Positions 56,389 to 64,000 of a DNA stretch of 64,000 nucleotides are shown one piece after another. A program made the translations under genes and the position numbers. Within the stretch, counting starts at the first letter, position 1. Every line of letters begins with the position of its first letter. This stretch comes from Apibacter sp. B3706 (GTDB lineage: Bacteria > Bacteroidota > Bacteroidia > Flavobacteriales > Weeksellaceae): contig NZ_CP049715.1 in assembly GCF_011082725.1 (NCBI RefSeq), forward strand, positions 186,001 through 250,000. The letters run 5' to 3'. The notes beneath the pieces are model-generated. The model was not told the DNA's origin. It worked only from the letters and a program-made list of their open reading frames with translations, and searched no databases.

Positions 56389-56411
56389 AAACCCGCTATT
56401 TAAGCGGGTTT
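56389..56411 (-). terminator. Terminator of tRNA-Ser
   Basis: The 9-base stem AAACCCGCT/AGCGGGTTT with loop ATTTA lies six bases past the tRNA 3' end. Confidence 0.85.
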
Positions 56412-56416
56412 ATTAG

Positions 56417-56501
56417 CGGAGAGAGAGGGATTCGAACCCCCGGACCTGTTACAGTCAACGGTTTTCAAGACCGCCGCAATCGACCACTCTGCCATCTCTC
56501 C
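56417..56501 (-). tRNA. tRNA-Ser (anticodon UGA)
   Basis: An 85-nt class II tRNA lies on the minus strand. The acceptor stem pairs GGAGAGA with TCTCTCC with discriminator G, the anticodon is TGA (plus-strand 56465-56467), the long variable arm is present, and the T loop reads GGTTCGAATCC. CCA is not encoded. A complete promoter and a terminator flank it. Confidence 0.95.
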
Positions 56502-56535
56502 GGCTACCTTATAGGTAGGTTATTTTTAACGGTTG

Positions 56536-56566
56536 CAAATATACAAACCTTTTTTCTTTTTCCAAA
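56536..56566 (-). promoter_or_regulatory. Promoter of tRNA-Ser
   Basis: On the minus strand TTTG (56566-56563), a 19-base spacer and TATATTTG (56543-56536) give the same geometry as the efflux-operon promoter. The -33 element lies just outside the lysA stop codon. Confidence 0.8.
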
Positions 56567-56570
56567 TTTT

Positions 56571-57785
56571 TTAAATAGAAATTTCCTCCGTAGTAGTTAA
56601 TAAATCGTCTAAATTTTCTCTTCGTCTGATTAAGTGAGGTTTACCGTTTATTAATAAAACCTCAGCAGGTTTCAATCTTGAGTTATAATTGGAGGACATG
56701 GAGAAACAATAAGCCCCTGCATTTTGGAAACAAAGCAAATCACCTTCGTGTATTTCGCTTATCTTTCGATTCGTTCCAAAAGTATCGGTTTCACAAATAT
56801 AGCCTACCACAGTATAAAATCGGTGTCTTCCTTCAGGATTGGAAAGATTAGTAATGGTATGGTGAGCATTATAAAACATAGGGCGTATCAAATGATTAAA
56901 ACCGCTGTCAACTTCAGCAAAAACAGTTGAAGTAGTTTGCTTGATTACATTTACTGAAACAATAAAAAATCCGGATTGACTAACTAAAAATTTACCCGGC
57001 TCAAACATAAGGGTCAATTCATGAGGATATGTTTTTTGAAACTCATTTAAACGCTCTCCCAATTTTTTACCCAAATAATTAATATCGGTTTCATGATCTC
57101 CTTCCTTATAAGCAACTTTAAATCCGCTTCCGAAATCAATATAATCTAGATCATGAAATTCCTTAGCAACATTAAAAAGTATTTCAGCTCCTTTAAGAAA
57201 AACTTCCACATCAAGTATATCGGAACCTGTGTGCATGTGTACTCCTTCCACTTTGATTCCCGTATTATTTACGATTCGCAAAACATGAGGAAGCTGATGA
57301 ATAGAAATTCCAAATTTCGAATCAATATGGCCGGTTGAAATTTTAGTGTTTCCACCTGCCATAATGTGAGGATTAATTCGAATGCAAACAGGATAATTTT
57401 TTATTTCATGACCAAAAGTTTCTAAAATCGAAAGATTATCAATATTGATACGAACGCCTAACTGAACGGCTTGTTTAATCTCTTGAAAAGAAACCCCGTT
57501 GGGAGTGTAAATAATTTCTTTTGGTTCGAATCCGGCTCTTAAACCCAACTGAACTTCTTGTATGGATACAGTGTCCAATCCGGAACCAATACTTTTAATG
57601 AATTTTAAAATATTAAGATTGGTATTAGCTTTACACGCATAATTTAACTTGACTTTTTTAACGCTTTTAAATGCTTTAACTAGCCTGTTATATTGATTTT
57701 TAATTATATCGGCATCATAAACATAAAGAGGAGTGCCAAATTCTTTGGCTAAATTTTCAAGTTGTTGTATTCTTGCTAATTCCAT
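56571..57785 (-). CDS. lysA: Diaminopimelate decarboxylase
   Basis: The 404-residue PLP enzyme makes lysine from meso-diaminopimelate. Visible are the PLP Lys52 in LNYACKANTN, HIGSD-like THMHTGSDI, the glycine-rich IDFGSGF, FEPGKFLVSQSG and the catalytic CETDTFG. It is close to 400 residues, as in the Bacteroidetes branch. It is a single gene just upstream of tRNA-Ser on the same strand. Confidence 0.94.
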   Translation of the reverse strand: MELARIQQLENLAKEFGTPLYVYDADIIKNQYNRLVKAFKSVKKVKLNYACKANTNLNILKFIKSIGSGLDTVSIQEVQLGLRAGFEPKEIIYTPNGVSFQEIKQAVQLGVRINIDNLSILETFGHEIKNYPVCIRINPHIMAGGNTKISTGHIDSKFGISIHQLPHVLRIVNNTGIKVEGVHMHTGSDILDVEVFLKGAEILFNVAKEFHDLDYIDFGSGFKVAYKEGDHETDINYLGKKLGERLNEFQKTYPHELTLMFEPGKFLVSQSGFFIVSVNVIKQTTSTVFAEVDSGFNHLIRPMFYNAHHTITNLSNPEGRHRFYTVVGYICETDTFGTNRKISEIHEGDLLCFQNAGAYCFSMSSNYNSRLKPAEVLLINGKPHLIRRRENLDDLLTTTEEISI

Positions 57786-57852
57786 AGTTTTATAAAAATA
57801 TACAGTTTGTAAAGTTATAAAAAAGTAGATAGCTAAATAAATTAATAAGAAT

Positions 57853-58869
57853 TTATTTTAAGCGCGTGTACGTATTCCTTTTTTCAACAAAGTATTGAAA
57901 TATAATGTATTTTTTGTTATAATAATTTTTGATTCCGGCTTTACGTTTTTTTAAAAATTTAGGCAACATTCGATAAACAGCAAAATGAGCCCGAACGATA
58001 GCCCAACAATGTTTCCAACCATTTGAAAAAAGAAATCTAATTCCTGCCAATCCATCTAATAACAACCGGAATAAAATAATCCATACCACTTGATCGGACG
58101 GTAAATTCTTAATAAGCATCAAAAGATTATTCCTGAAATTAAGATAAGTCTTTTCAGGATTGTAAACATCCAAAGTGCCACCACCCACATGATATACCGT
58201 AGACTCAGAACAATAATAAATAATTTTACCTTTATTTTTTAATCTCCAGCAAAGATCAATCTCTTCCATATGAGCAAAAAAATCGGAATCGAATCCTTCA
58301 TTTTCCCAAAAATCCTCCCTTCTTATAAATAAACAAGCTCCGGTTGCCCAAAATATTTCGCAGTTATCATTATATTGTCCCGTATCTTTTTCGAGATTGA
58401 AAAAAACTCTTCCACGACAAAACAGATAACCTAAATTATCTATAAAACCACCTGCAGCTCCTGCAAATTCAAAATGATCTTTTTCCTTGTAACTTCTAAT
58501 TTTAGGCTGAATAGCTGAAATATTCGAATTGTCTTGAAATAATTTTAAAATGGGTACTGTCCAGTTTTCAGTAACTTGCACATCAGAATTTAATAAACAA
58601 TAAATATCTTCCGAAATAAATTTTAAACCTTCATTATATCCACCCGCATAACCATAATTTTTATTGTTTTGTATGATTTTTACCGACGGAAAATTTTTTT
58701 GCAAGTAATATATAGAATCATCCGTTGAGGCATTATCAATTACATATATAGATGAGCCCGGACTGTAATCGATTACCTTTTGTAAAAATTTCTCAAACCA
58801 GCCAATTCCATTATAGTTAAGTATAGCAATTGCTAAAGTTGATAATCTATTCCGCTTGTGTATTTCCAT
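57853..58869 (-). CDS. Family 2 glycosyltransferase
   Basis: The 338-residue GT-A enzyme has the N-terminal nucleotide-sugar fold (LAIAILNYNGIGWFEKFL, VIDNASTDDS), the metal-binding position in LLNSDVQV, and the acceptor-side motif FFAHMEEIDLCWRLKNKG, typical of rhamnosyl-type GT2 enzymes. The C-terminal part (about 250-320) has a hydrophobic helix likely to touch the membrane. Its start overlaps the end of the acyltransferase gene by 37 bases, so the two are coupled and probably act on the same envelope glycolipid; the sugar is unknown. Confidence 0.9.
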   Translation of the reverse strand: MEIHKRNRLSTLAIAILNYNGIGWFEKFLQKVIDYSPGSSIYVIDNASTDDSIYYLQKNFPSVKIIQNNKNYGYAGGYNEGLKFISEDIYCLLNSDVQVTENWTVPILKLFQDNSNISAIQPKIRSYKEKDHFEFAGAAGGFIDNLGYLFCRGRVFFNLEKDTGQYNDNCEIFWATGACLFIRREDFWENEGFDSDFFAHMEEIDLCWRLKNKGKIIYYCSESTVYHVGGGTLDVYNPEKTYLNFRNNLLMLIKNLPSDQVVWIILFRLLLDGLAGIRFLFSNGWKHCWAIVRAHFAVYRMLPKFLKKRKAGIKNYYNKKYIIFQYFVEKRNTYTRLK

Positions 58870-59708
58870 CTTTTATGAGACCAAAGCCAAAGACTTGGAT
58901 TGGATTTTATATTTTGTTCTAATTCAGAGTAAAATTTTTCGACAATTTCGTTTTCCCTGAATTGGTCGCCATCAGGAAGAATACGTTTCAAATGAGCTTC
59001 ATATTTTCCTCTTTTCACCTTAACCATATCAACATACACAATCGCATAATCTTTTTTTCGAGCAATTTTATCATATCCATTAAAAGCGGGAGTTATTCGA
59101 TTAAAAAAATTTAATTCATAATGAATTCTACTTTTAAAAGGGCTTTGATCTGCAACAAACAAAAATACATGAGAACCGTCATTAGGCAATTTAATCATGG
59201 ATCTTACCACCTCTTTAACCGAAAGAGGAACAGTTCCAAACCTGGCGCGCGATTCATGTACTTCCTGATCAAAAAAATTATTTGCCACTTTTTTATATAC
59301 AGCATATGAATGCTTCTGACTTAAATCCATGGAAATTCCTGTTAACCACTCCCAATTGAACATATGTCCGATAAGCATAATGATATCTTTTTTTTCTTTA
59401 TGGCATTGTTGCGAAACTTCCAAATTTACAAATTTGATTCTCTCATCATAATCTTCCTCCTTCATCGAAAATGTTTTAATCAGTTCAATCATAAAATCCA
59501 TAAAATTTCTGTAAAACTGTTTTTGAATTTTCAATCTTTCTTCCTTGGTTTTATCAGGAAAAGCAATTAAGAGATTATTTCTGACAATTTTTTTTCTATA
59601 ACCAATGATATAATAAATGATAAAATATAAAAATGTTGAGATACCATATAGAACGGGAAAAGATACTTTGGATATCTGAAGTAATATATTCTTAATTAAC
59701 CTTTTCAA
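58833..59708 (-). CDS. LpxL/HtrB-like lipid A acyltransferase
   Basis: The 291-residue membrane-bound acyltransferase has an N-terminal helix (about 12-36), the catalytic HX4E motif in LIGHMFNWEW and the conserved FLFVADQSP. In Gram-negatives it adds a secondary acyl chain to lipid A. The start is TTG at 59708; no ATG occurs before the first helix and a promoter element lies 19 bases upstream. It is the first gene of the pair with the glycosyltransferase. Confidence 0.88.
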   Translation of the reverse strand: MKRLIKNILLQISKVSFPVLYGISTFLYFIIYYIIGYRKKIVRNNLLIAFPDKTKEERLKIQKQFYRNFMDFMIELIKTFSMKEEDYDERIKFVNLEVSQQCHKEKKDIIMLIGHMFNWEWLTGISMDLSQKHSYAVYKKVANNFFDQEVHESRARFGTVPLSVKEVVRSMIKLPNDGSHVFLFVADQSPFKSRIHYELNFFNRITPAFNGYDKIARKKDYAIVYVDMVKVKRGKYEAHLKRILPDGDQFRENEIVEKFYSELEQNIKSNPSLWLWSHKRWKYTSGIDYQL

Positions 59709-59726
59709 AACAATTGAATATTAAAA

Positions 59727-59734
59727 CAAAAGTA
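59727..59734 (-). promoter_or_regulatory. Promoter -7 element of the acyltransferase-glycosyltransferase pair
   Basis: It reads TACTTTTG on the minus strand, 19 bases before the TTG start. Confidence 0.45.
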
Positions 59735-59779
59735 GTAAAGAATTTTATAATTTAAATTTTCTATTGGATAAACCATTGA

Positions 59780-60796
59780 TTAAGATTGATATAAAAAACT
59801 GTTAATTTTTTCTTGTAACCAATTAATCCAATTCTCATCTTCATTCAGGCATTTTATATAATGAAATTCTTTGCCACCGCAATCCATAAATAATTTTTTA
59901 TCCGTTATCGCAAGTTCTTCCAAAGTTTCAAGACAATCGGATACAAAAGCAGGTGCCACAACCGCTATTTTAGATACCCCTTCAGAAGGAAGAGATTCCA
60001 AAGTTTTATCAGTATAAGGTTTTAGCCAGGGATCTCTGCCTAATCTGGATTGAAAGGTTTGCCTGATTTTAGATGTATCTAAACCTAATTTTTGGCGAAC
60101 TTTTTCGGTAACGTAATAGCATTGATGTCGGTAGCAGTAGGGATGAGATGCCAATCCTTTTTCGAAACAACAAGTATCGTCAATTCGGCACTGCTTAGTC
60201 GGATCGGTTTTGTAAATATGACGTTCTGGAAGACCGTGATAACTGAATAAAATCAAATCGTAGGATTCGGGCAGCTGTTTTTTTATAGAATTGCTTAAAA
60301 CCTCTAAATATTCTTCATCATTATAAAAAGGAGGTAGAAAGCTCATTGATATATCCGGGTAATACTTTTTTTGAATTTCTTTAGTCTTTTCTACTACAGT
60401 TTCAGTTGTGCTCATTGCATATTGAGGGTATAATGGAATAACCAAAACTTCTGAAACTCCTTGATTTTTTAATTCGAGCAGACCATTTTGAATGGAAGGT
60501 TCTTGATATCTCATCGCTAATGCAATGGGATATTTTAACTTTTTTTGCAATAGTTGAGTAATTCTTTTTGAAATTACAACTAAAGGAGAGCCTTCCTTCC
60601 ACCAAATATTTTGATAGGCATGAGCAGATTCTTTAGGTCTTTTAGGTAAGATCATGCATTCCACAATGAATTTACGAATTAACCACGGCGCATCAATTAC
60701 CCGTTTGTCCATTAGGAACTCACGCAAATAAACTCGAACATCTTGTTCTGATGGAGTTTTTGGTGATCCCAGATTGACCAAAAGTATCCCTTTCAT
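59780..60796 (-). CDS. hemH: Ferrochelatase
   Basis: The 338-residue enzyme inserts Fe2+ into protoporphyrin IX, the last step of heme synthesis. It begins GILLVNLGSPKTP and has the catalytic His in LFSYHGLPERH, then TFQSRLGRDPWLKPYT and a C-terminal VVAPAFVSDCLETLEE. The Cys-rich stretch CRIDDTCCF...CYRHQCYY is the usual insert of this branch. It is a single gene with a TATTTTTG element upstream. Confidence 0.95.
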   Translation of the reverse strand: MKGILLVNLGSPKTPSEQDVRVYLREFLMDKRVIDAPWLIRKFIVECMILPKRPKESAHAYQNIWWKEGSPLVVISKRITQLLQKKLKYPIALAMRYQEPSIQNGLLELKNQGVSEVLVIPLYPQYAMSTTETVVEKTKEIQKKYYPDISMSFLPPFYNDEEYLEVLSNSIKKQLPESYDLILFSYHGLPERHIYKTDPTKQCRIDDTCCFEKGLASHPYCYRHQCYYVTEKVRQKLGLDTSKIRQTFQSRLGRDPWLKPYTDKTLESLPSEGVSKIAVVAPAFVSDCLETLEELAITDKKLFMDCGGKEFHYIKCLNEDENWINWLQEKINSFLYQS

Positions 60797-60818
60797 CTTT
60801 TTTTAGTATATATAATTA

Positions 60819-60826
60819 CAAAAATA
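60819..60826 (-). promoter_or_regulatory. Promoter -7 element of hemH
   Basis: It reads TATTTTTG on the minus strand, 22 bases before the ATG. Confidence 0.4.
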
Positions 60827-60963
60827 AGAATCTATTGGTAATAAATTTCTTTTTCTCATAATAAGAACTGATTATATTATAAAATAATTAATTAATTCGT
60901 AATACACACCTTATAGAAAAATAGAATGATAAACTTTTTTTAAAAAAAATGTTTAAATTGAAT

Positions 60964-62229
60964 TTAACTGAAAAGGTTGGGTTCTGAAATAACAAATTTT
61001 TGTAACTTATTTAAAATGAAAAATTTATTACGTATTTGAAGTAAAATTTCAGCATTTATGGTGGATGGTACCATAATTTTTTTTATTTGTTCTACATTTT
61101 TTATTTGTGTGTGCAGAGAATAAAAACCGTATCCTTTAAAATGACCGTTTTCAAAAAACAAAAAAGATTTTTCACCTAATGTTCTTCCCTTATCTGTTAA
61201 TAAAATATACGTATCTTCTTGAAAATTTATTTCTGAAAGTATATTTACACCACTGTCTATTTTTTTTTGTAAAGAAAGTAATGCATCTTCGGCTTTATCT
61301 AAGGTTTCAAAAGCGAATAAAGCATATTTTTTATTTTTAAAATTGATTAAATCAATGCTTAAAGTGGGTGGCGTAAAGAAAATACCGAATATAGTAGTAT
61401 AATTTTCTTTAGTAGGCTTATAAAGGGGGCGATTAATTTTAATTTCATTTAAAGCCTTTATGTTCGCAATAATTTCATTTCCGGTAAGCTCAAAACTGAT
61501 TTCTTTGGTTTTAACTTGTAAAATTCTTGACCTTTTACTTTTTGAAGTTAAAATCTGTCTGGCTTTAGTAGAAATATCTAAACCTTTATCGATGTATATA
61601 ATTTTGTCATTTTCATCATGAAAATAAAAAACTCCGGTTTCAAGGGGAAGCTTTTCTAAAAAAGAAAGTATTTTTTTATTTAAAGATTGGTAGTTGCTAT
61701 GCTTTATGGATGATCCAATAATATTTTTATGTAAATCTTTAGCTAATAAAAGCTGAAATAATTTAACGGTAGCGCGAGCATCTCCATGAGCTCTGTGTCT
61801 ATCGCTTACAGGAATTCCCAGCGAATCACAAAGTTTACCTAAAGAATAGGAGGTCATACCCGGAATTAGATTTCGGCTTAATGTGATAGTATCCAGGGTG
61901 GGGCGTTGATAATCATATCCTAAACGAGAGAATTCACTGCGTATTACACGATAATCGAAACTAATATTATGTCCAACAAGAATGGCATCATCCGTGATTT
62001 CAACAATTCGCTTTGCCAATTCATAAAATTTGGGTGAAGTTTTTACCATTTTTTGCGTAATGCCCGTGAGCTTTTGAACATAAAAATGTATTTCCTTTTC
62101 AGGGTTGACTAAAGAGCTAAAAGAATCTGTAATTTTTTCTCCATCGAATCTATATATGGCGATTTCAATTAAACTTTCTTCATTAAATTTACCACCGCTG
62201 GTTTCCACATCTAAAATTGCATAGTCCAT
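60964..62229 (-). CDS. DnaQ-type exonuclease with a degenerate GIY-YIG domain
   Basis: The 421-residue protein opens with a DEDDh 3'-5' exonuclease domain (about 1-165): Asp7 and Glu9 in ILDVETSGG, Asp92 in GHNISFDYR, His145 and Asp150 in HRAHGDARAT. Next, at about 194-235, LPLETGVFYFHDENDK then IIYIDKG follows the pattern of GIY-YIG nucleases (LPxxxGVYxF, YIGK), but the second Gly is Asp and the catalytic Arg is not clear. The remaining 180 residues are unassigned. The layout recalls the DnaQ-UvrC/Cho-type fusions. It follows the HerA-like gene by 26 bases. Confidence 0.82.
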   Translation of the reverse strand: MDYAILDVETSGGKFNEESLIEIAIYRFDGEKITDSFSSLVNPEKEIHFYVQKLTGITQKMVKTSPKFYELAKRIVEITDDAILVGHNISFDYRVIRSEFSRLGYDYQRPTLDTITLSRNLIPGMTSYSLGKLCDSLGIPVSDRHRAHGDARATVKLFQLLLAKDLHKNIIGSSIKHSNYQSLNKKILSFLEKLPLETGVFYFHDENDKIIYIDKGLDISTKARQILTSKSKRSRILQVKTKEISFELTGNEIIANIKALNEIKINRPLYKPTKENYTTIFGIFFTPPTLSIDLINFKNKKYALFAFETLDKAEDALLSLQKKIDSGVNILSEINFQEDTYILLTDKGRTLGEKSFLFFENGHFKGYGFYSLHTQIKNVEQIKKIMVPSTINAEILLQIRNKFFILNKLQKFVISEPNLFS

Positions 62230-62255
62230 ATAAAAATATCTATACTCGTCAAAAA

Positions 62256-63815
62256 TTAATTTTTTCTTCTTGTATTTTTTTTTATCCCTAAAGCTCCGAA
62301 AAACATTTTTGACCCTTCTCGTACAAATGTTCTTCCGATATCTCTAACAAATGGTGAATTCATTATTTTTTCAAATAAAGAGGGTTCGGATTTTTGAGTA
62401 GTTGTATTTCCTTTTTTGTTCGTTTGAGTTTCTGTAGTTGTAGAATTTTTATCATCAGAAACGGCATTCATTCTTTCACTAAGAATTTCATAAGCACTTT
62501 CTTTATTAATATTTTCCGCATATTTTTTAACCAAGTCTGAATTATTTACAATCTCATCAATTTCATCGGAAGTAAGTACATCCATACGAGAACTCGGTGA
62601 GATCATGAATGTATCTGCCAAAGGAGTAGGGATTCCTTTTTCATCTAATGAAGTTACAAATGCTTCTCCTATACCTAATTGTTGTATCAGATCATTGGCT
62701 TTATAATACGTAGAAGTCGGATAATTTTCTACCGCTTTGTTTATCTCTTTTTTGTCCTTTGCGGTAAAGCCTCGCAAAGCATGTTGTATCTTTAATCCTA
62801 ACTGACTTAAAACGCCATCGGGAACATCTCCCGGAACCTGGGTGCAGAAATATAATCCAATACCTTTGGAACGTATAAGCTTAACCATAGTTTCAATCTG
62901 ATTAAGTAAAGCTTTAGAAGCCTCATTAAATATAAGATGGGCCTCGTCTATAAAAATGGCAAGTTTAGGTTTGTCAAGATCACCTACCTCAGGAAAGGTC
63001 TGATATATTTCAGACAATAAGCTCAACATAAAAGTTGAAAAAAATTGGGGTTGATTTTGAATATCTGTTAAACGAATAATACTCACAACTCCCAACCCGT
63101 TTCTAACTTCCAATAAATCGTCTGTATTAAAGCTGGGTTCTCCAAAAAAACGACCGGCGCCTTGTTGTTCTAAAGAAACAATCTTTCTTAAAATTGAACC
63201 TAAAGAGCTGGGAGCAATTGAACCGTAATTTTGAGCTAATTCCGATTTACCTTGATCATTGTCGGAGACAAATTGTAAAACTTTTCGTAAATCGTCAAGA
63301 TCAAGTAAGGGAAGTTTTTTATCATCACAATATTTAAAAAGTATTGACATGATACTGGTTTGAACATCATTAAGTTCAAGGATTTTACTTAATAATATAG
63401 GACCAAATTCAGTAATCGTAGCTCTGAGTTTGACTCCCTTTTCTTGTGAAATAGTTAGTAATTCCACTGGGAAACCTTGCGTATGGTAAGATAAACCTAA
63501 TTTTTTATAACGTTCCAGTATTTTTGGGTTATTAGGATCACCGGCTTTTGCAATACCGCTTAAATCCCCTTTAATATCCATTAATAAGGTTGGAACACCT
63601 TTAAGAGAAAGTTGCTCGGCCAATACCTGAAGAGTTTTGGTTTTTCCGGTGCCCGTAGCACCCGCAATTAAACCGTGTCGGTTTATCATTTTTAAAGGAA
63701 CTGATATTTCAACTTCCGGTACTATTTGGCCATCTAACATAGCTTTTCCAAGCATTATTTTCTCTCCCTTATAATTATAACGAGAAGTAAGGTCTTTAAT
63801 AAACATTTCTTTCAT
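62256..63815 (-). CDS. HerA-like ATPase (DUF853/YjgR family)
   Basis: The 519-residue RecA-fold ATPase has Walker A GATGTGKTKTL (Lys58), Walker B LAIFIDEAHLIF, and FCTQVPGDVPDGVLSQLG with a sensor-type Gln and an arginine region in QHALRGFTAKDKKEI. Relatives are YjgR of E. coli, whose role is unsettled, and HerA DNA translocases. The C-terminal tail is Thr/Gln/Lys-rich and low complexity. It is the first gene of a two-gene unit with the exonuclease, which suits a joint task on DNA, by analogy with HerA working with a nuclease; this is inference. Confidence 0.88.
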   Translation of the reverse strand: MKEMFIKDLTSRYNYKGEKIMLGKAMLDGQIVPEVEISVPLKMINRHGLIAGATGTGKTKTLQVLAEQLSLKGVPTLLMDIKGDLSGIAKAGDPNNPKILERYKKLGLSYHTQGFPVELLTISQEKGVKLRATITEFGPILLSKILELNDVQTSIMSILFKYCDDKKLPLLDLDDLRKVLQFVSDNDQGKSELAQNYGSIAPSSLGSILRKIVSLEQQGAGRFFGEPSFNTDDLLEVRNGLGVVSIIRLTDIQNQPQFFSTFMLSLLSEIYQTFPEVGDLDKPKLAIFIDEAHLIFNEASKALLNQIETMVKLIRSKGIGLYFCTQVPGDVPDGVLSQLGLKIQHALRGFTAKDKKEINKAVENYPTSTYYKANDLIQQLGIGEAFVTSLDEKGIPTPLADTFMISPSSRMDVLTSDEIDEIVNNSDLVKKYAENINKESAYEILSERMNAVSDDKNSTTTETQTNKKGNTTTQKSEPSLFEKIMNSPFVRDIGRTFVREGSKMFFGALGIKKNTRRKN

Positions 63816-64000
63816 TATAAGAAAATTATAATTATTATAAAGTTGTAAAGTTAGTGTTTTTATATAGTATGTAAGAGGATATCTTTGCTAAATGTATATT
63901 ATTATATTACATTCCTATTTATGTATAAATTTAAAATGGCTATCCTTTAAATAAGTAATTAGATAATTTAAGTTATTTTTTGTAATTTGTGAATTTTATT

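Overview
The window looks like a chromosomal stretch of a very AT-rich member of the Bacteroidetes, most likely class Flavobacteriia; the low GC would suit an Apibacter-like Weeksellaceae genome, but I cannot prove the genus. The evidence is the type IX secretion (T9SS) C-terminal sorting domains, the many TAnnTTTG promoter elements (some with an upstream TTTG 19-20 bases away), a methionine synthase split into two genes, and a pyruvate dehydrogenase pair of E1-alpha plus a two-lipoyl E2 without E1-beta. I see no phage, insertion sequence, CRISPR array, rRNA or integrase gene.

Layout. 0-7 kb: a stand-alone hypX-like hydrogenase-maturation gene, tRNA-Cys, then leftward housekeeping genes (metF-folB, cdd, ndk, pdhA-aceF). 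7.7-14.4 kb: a rightward six-gene efflux operon (TetR regulator, TolC-like channel, HlyD-like adaptor, two ABC ATPases, two ABC-2 permeases) resembling E. coli cecR-ybhGFSR. It is followed by an unusual gene in which a sodium/solute-symporter-like membrane region is joined to a hot-dog thioesterase. 16.7-24 kb: a dicarboxylate/amino-acid symporter, DedA, Hsp20, the homocysteine-binding half of MetH, YceI, DprA and DusB. 24-32 kb: a heavy-metal RND pump (adaptor, pump, channel) with a two-component system upstream, all leftward. 32-37.6 kb: the cobalamin/folate half of MetH and a 931-residue AsmA/TamB-like envelope protein with internal repeats.

37.8-43.3 kb holds a tandem duplication of a two-gene secreted module: T9SS cargo A plus partner B, each with about six propeller-like motifs. 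The copies share an upstream block and an identical terminator stem. 43.4-56.4 kb has an accessory character with long gene-poor spacers: an EamA permease, a vitamin-K-carboxylase-like membrane protein, an orphan flippase, two alpha/beta hydrolases, a solo ketoacyl synthase III, a secreted 619-residue protein, a tiny secreted Cys-rich protein and a gene that appears broken by several frameshifts. This part ends at tRNA-Ser(UGA). 56.5-63.8 kb returns to core genes: lysA, a lipid-A-type acyltransferase overlapping a glycosyltransferase, hemH, and a HerA-like ATPase followed by a DnaQ-type exonuclease.

The best candidates for something undescribed are the symporter-thioesterase fusion (14515-16389), the duplicated A/B secreted module (37746-43344), a possible small RNA near 46.1 kb and the frameshifted gene at 55.5 kb. 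Sequence comparisons were by eye, so family names rest on motifs rather than on searches.
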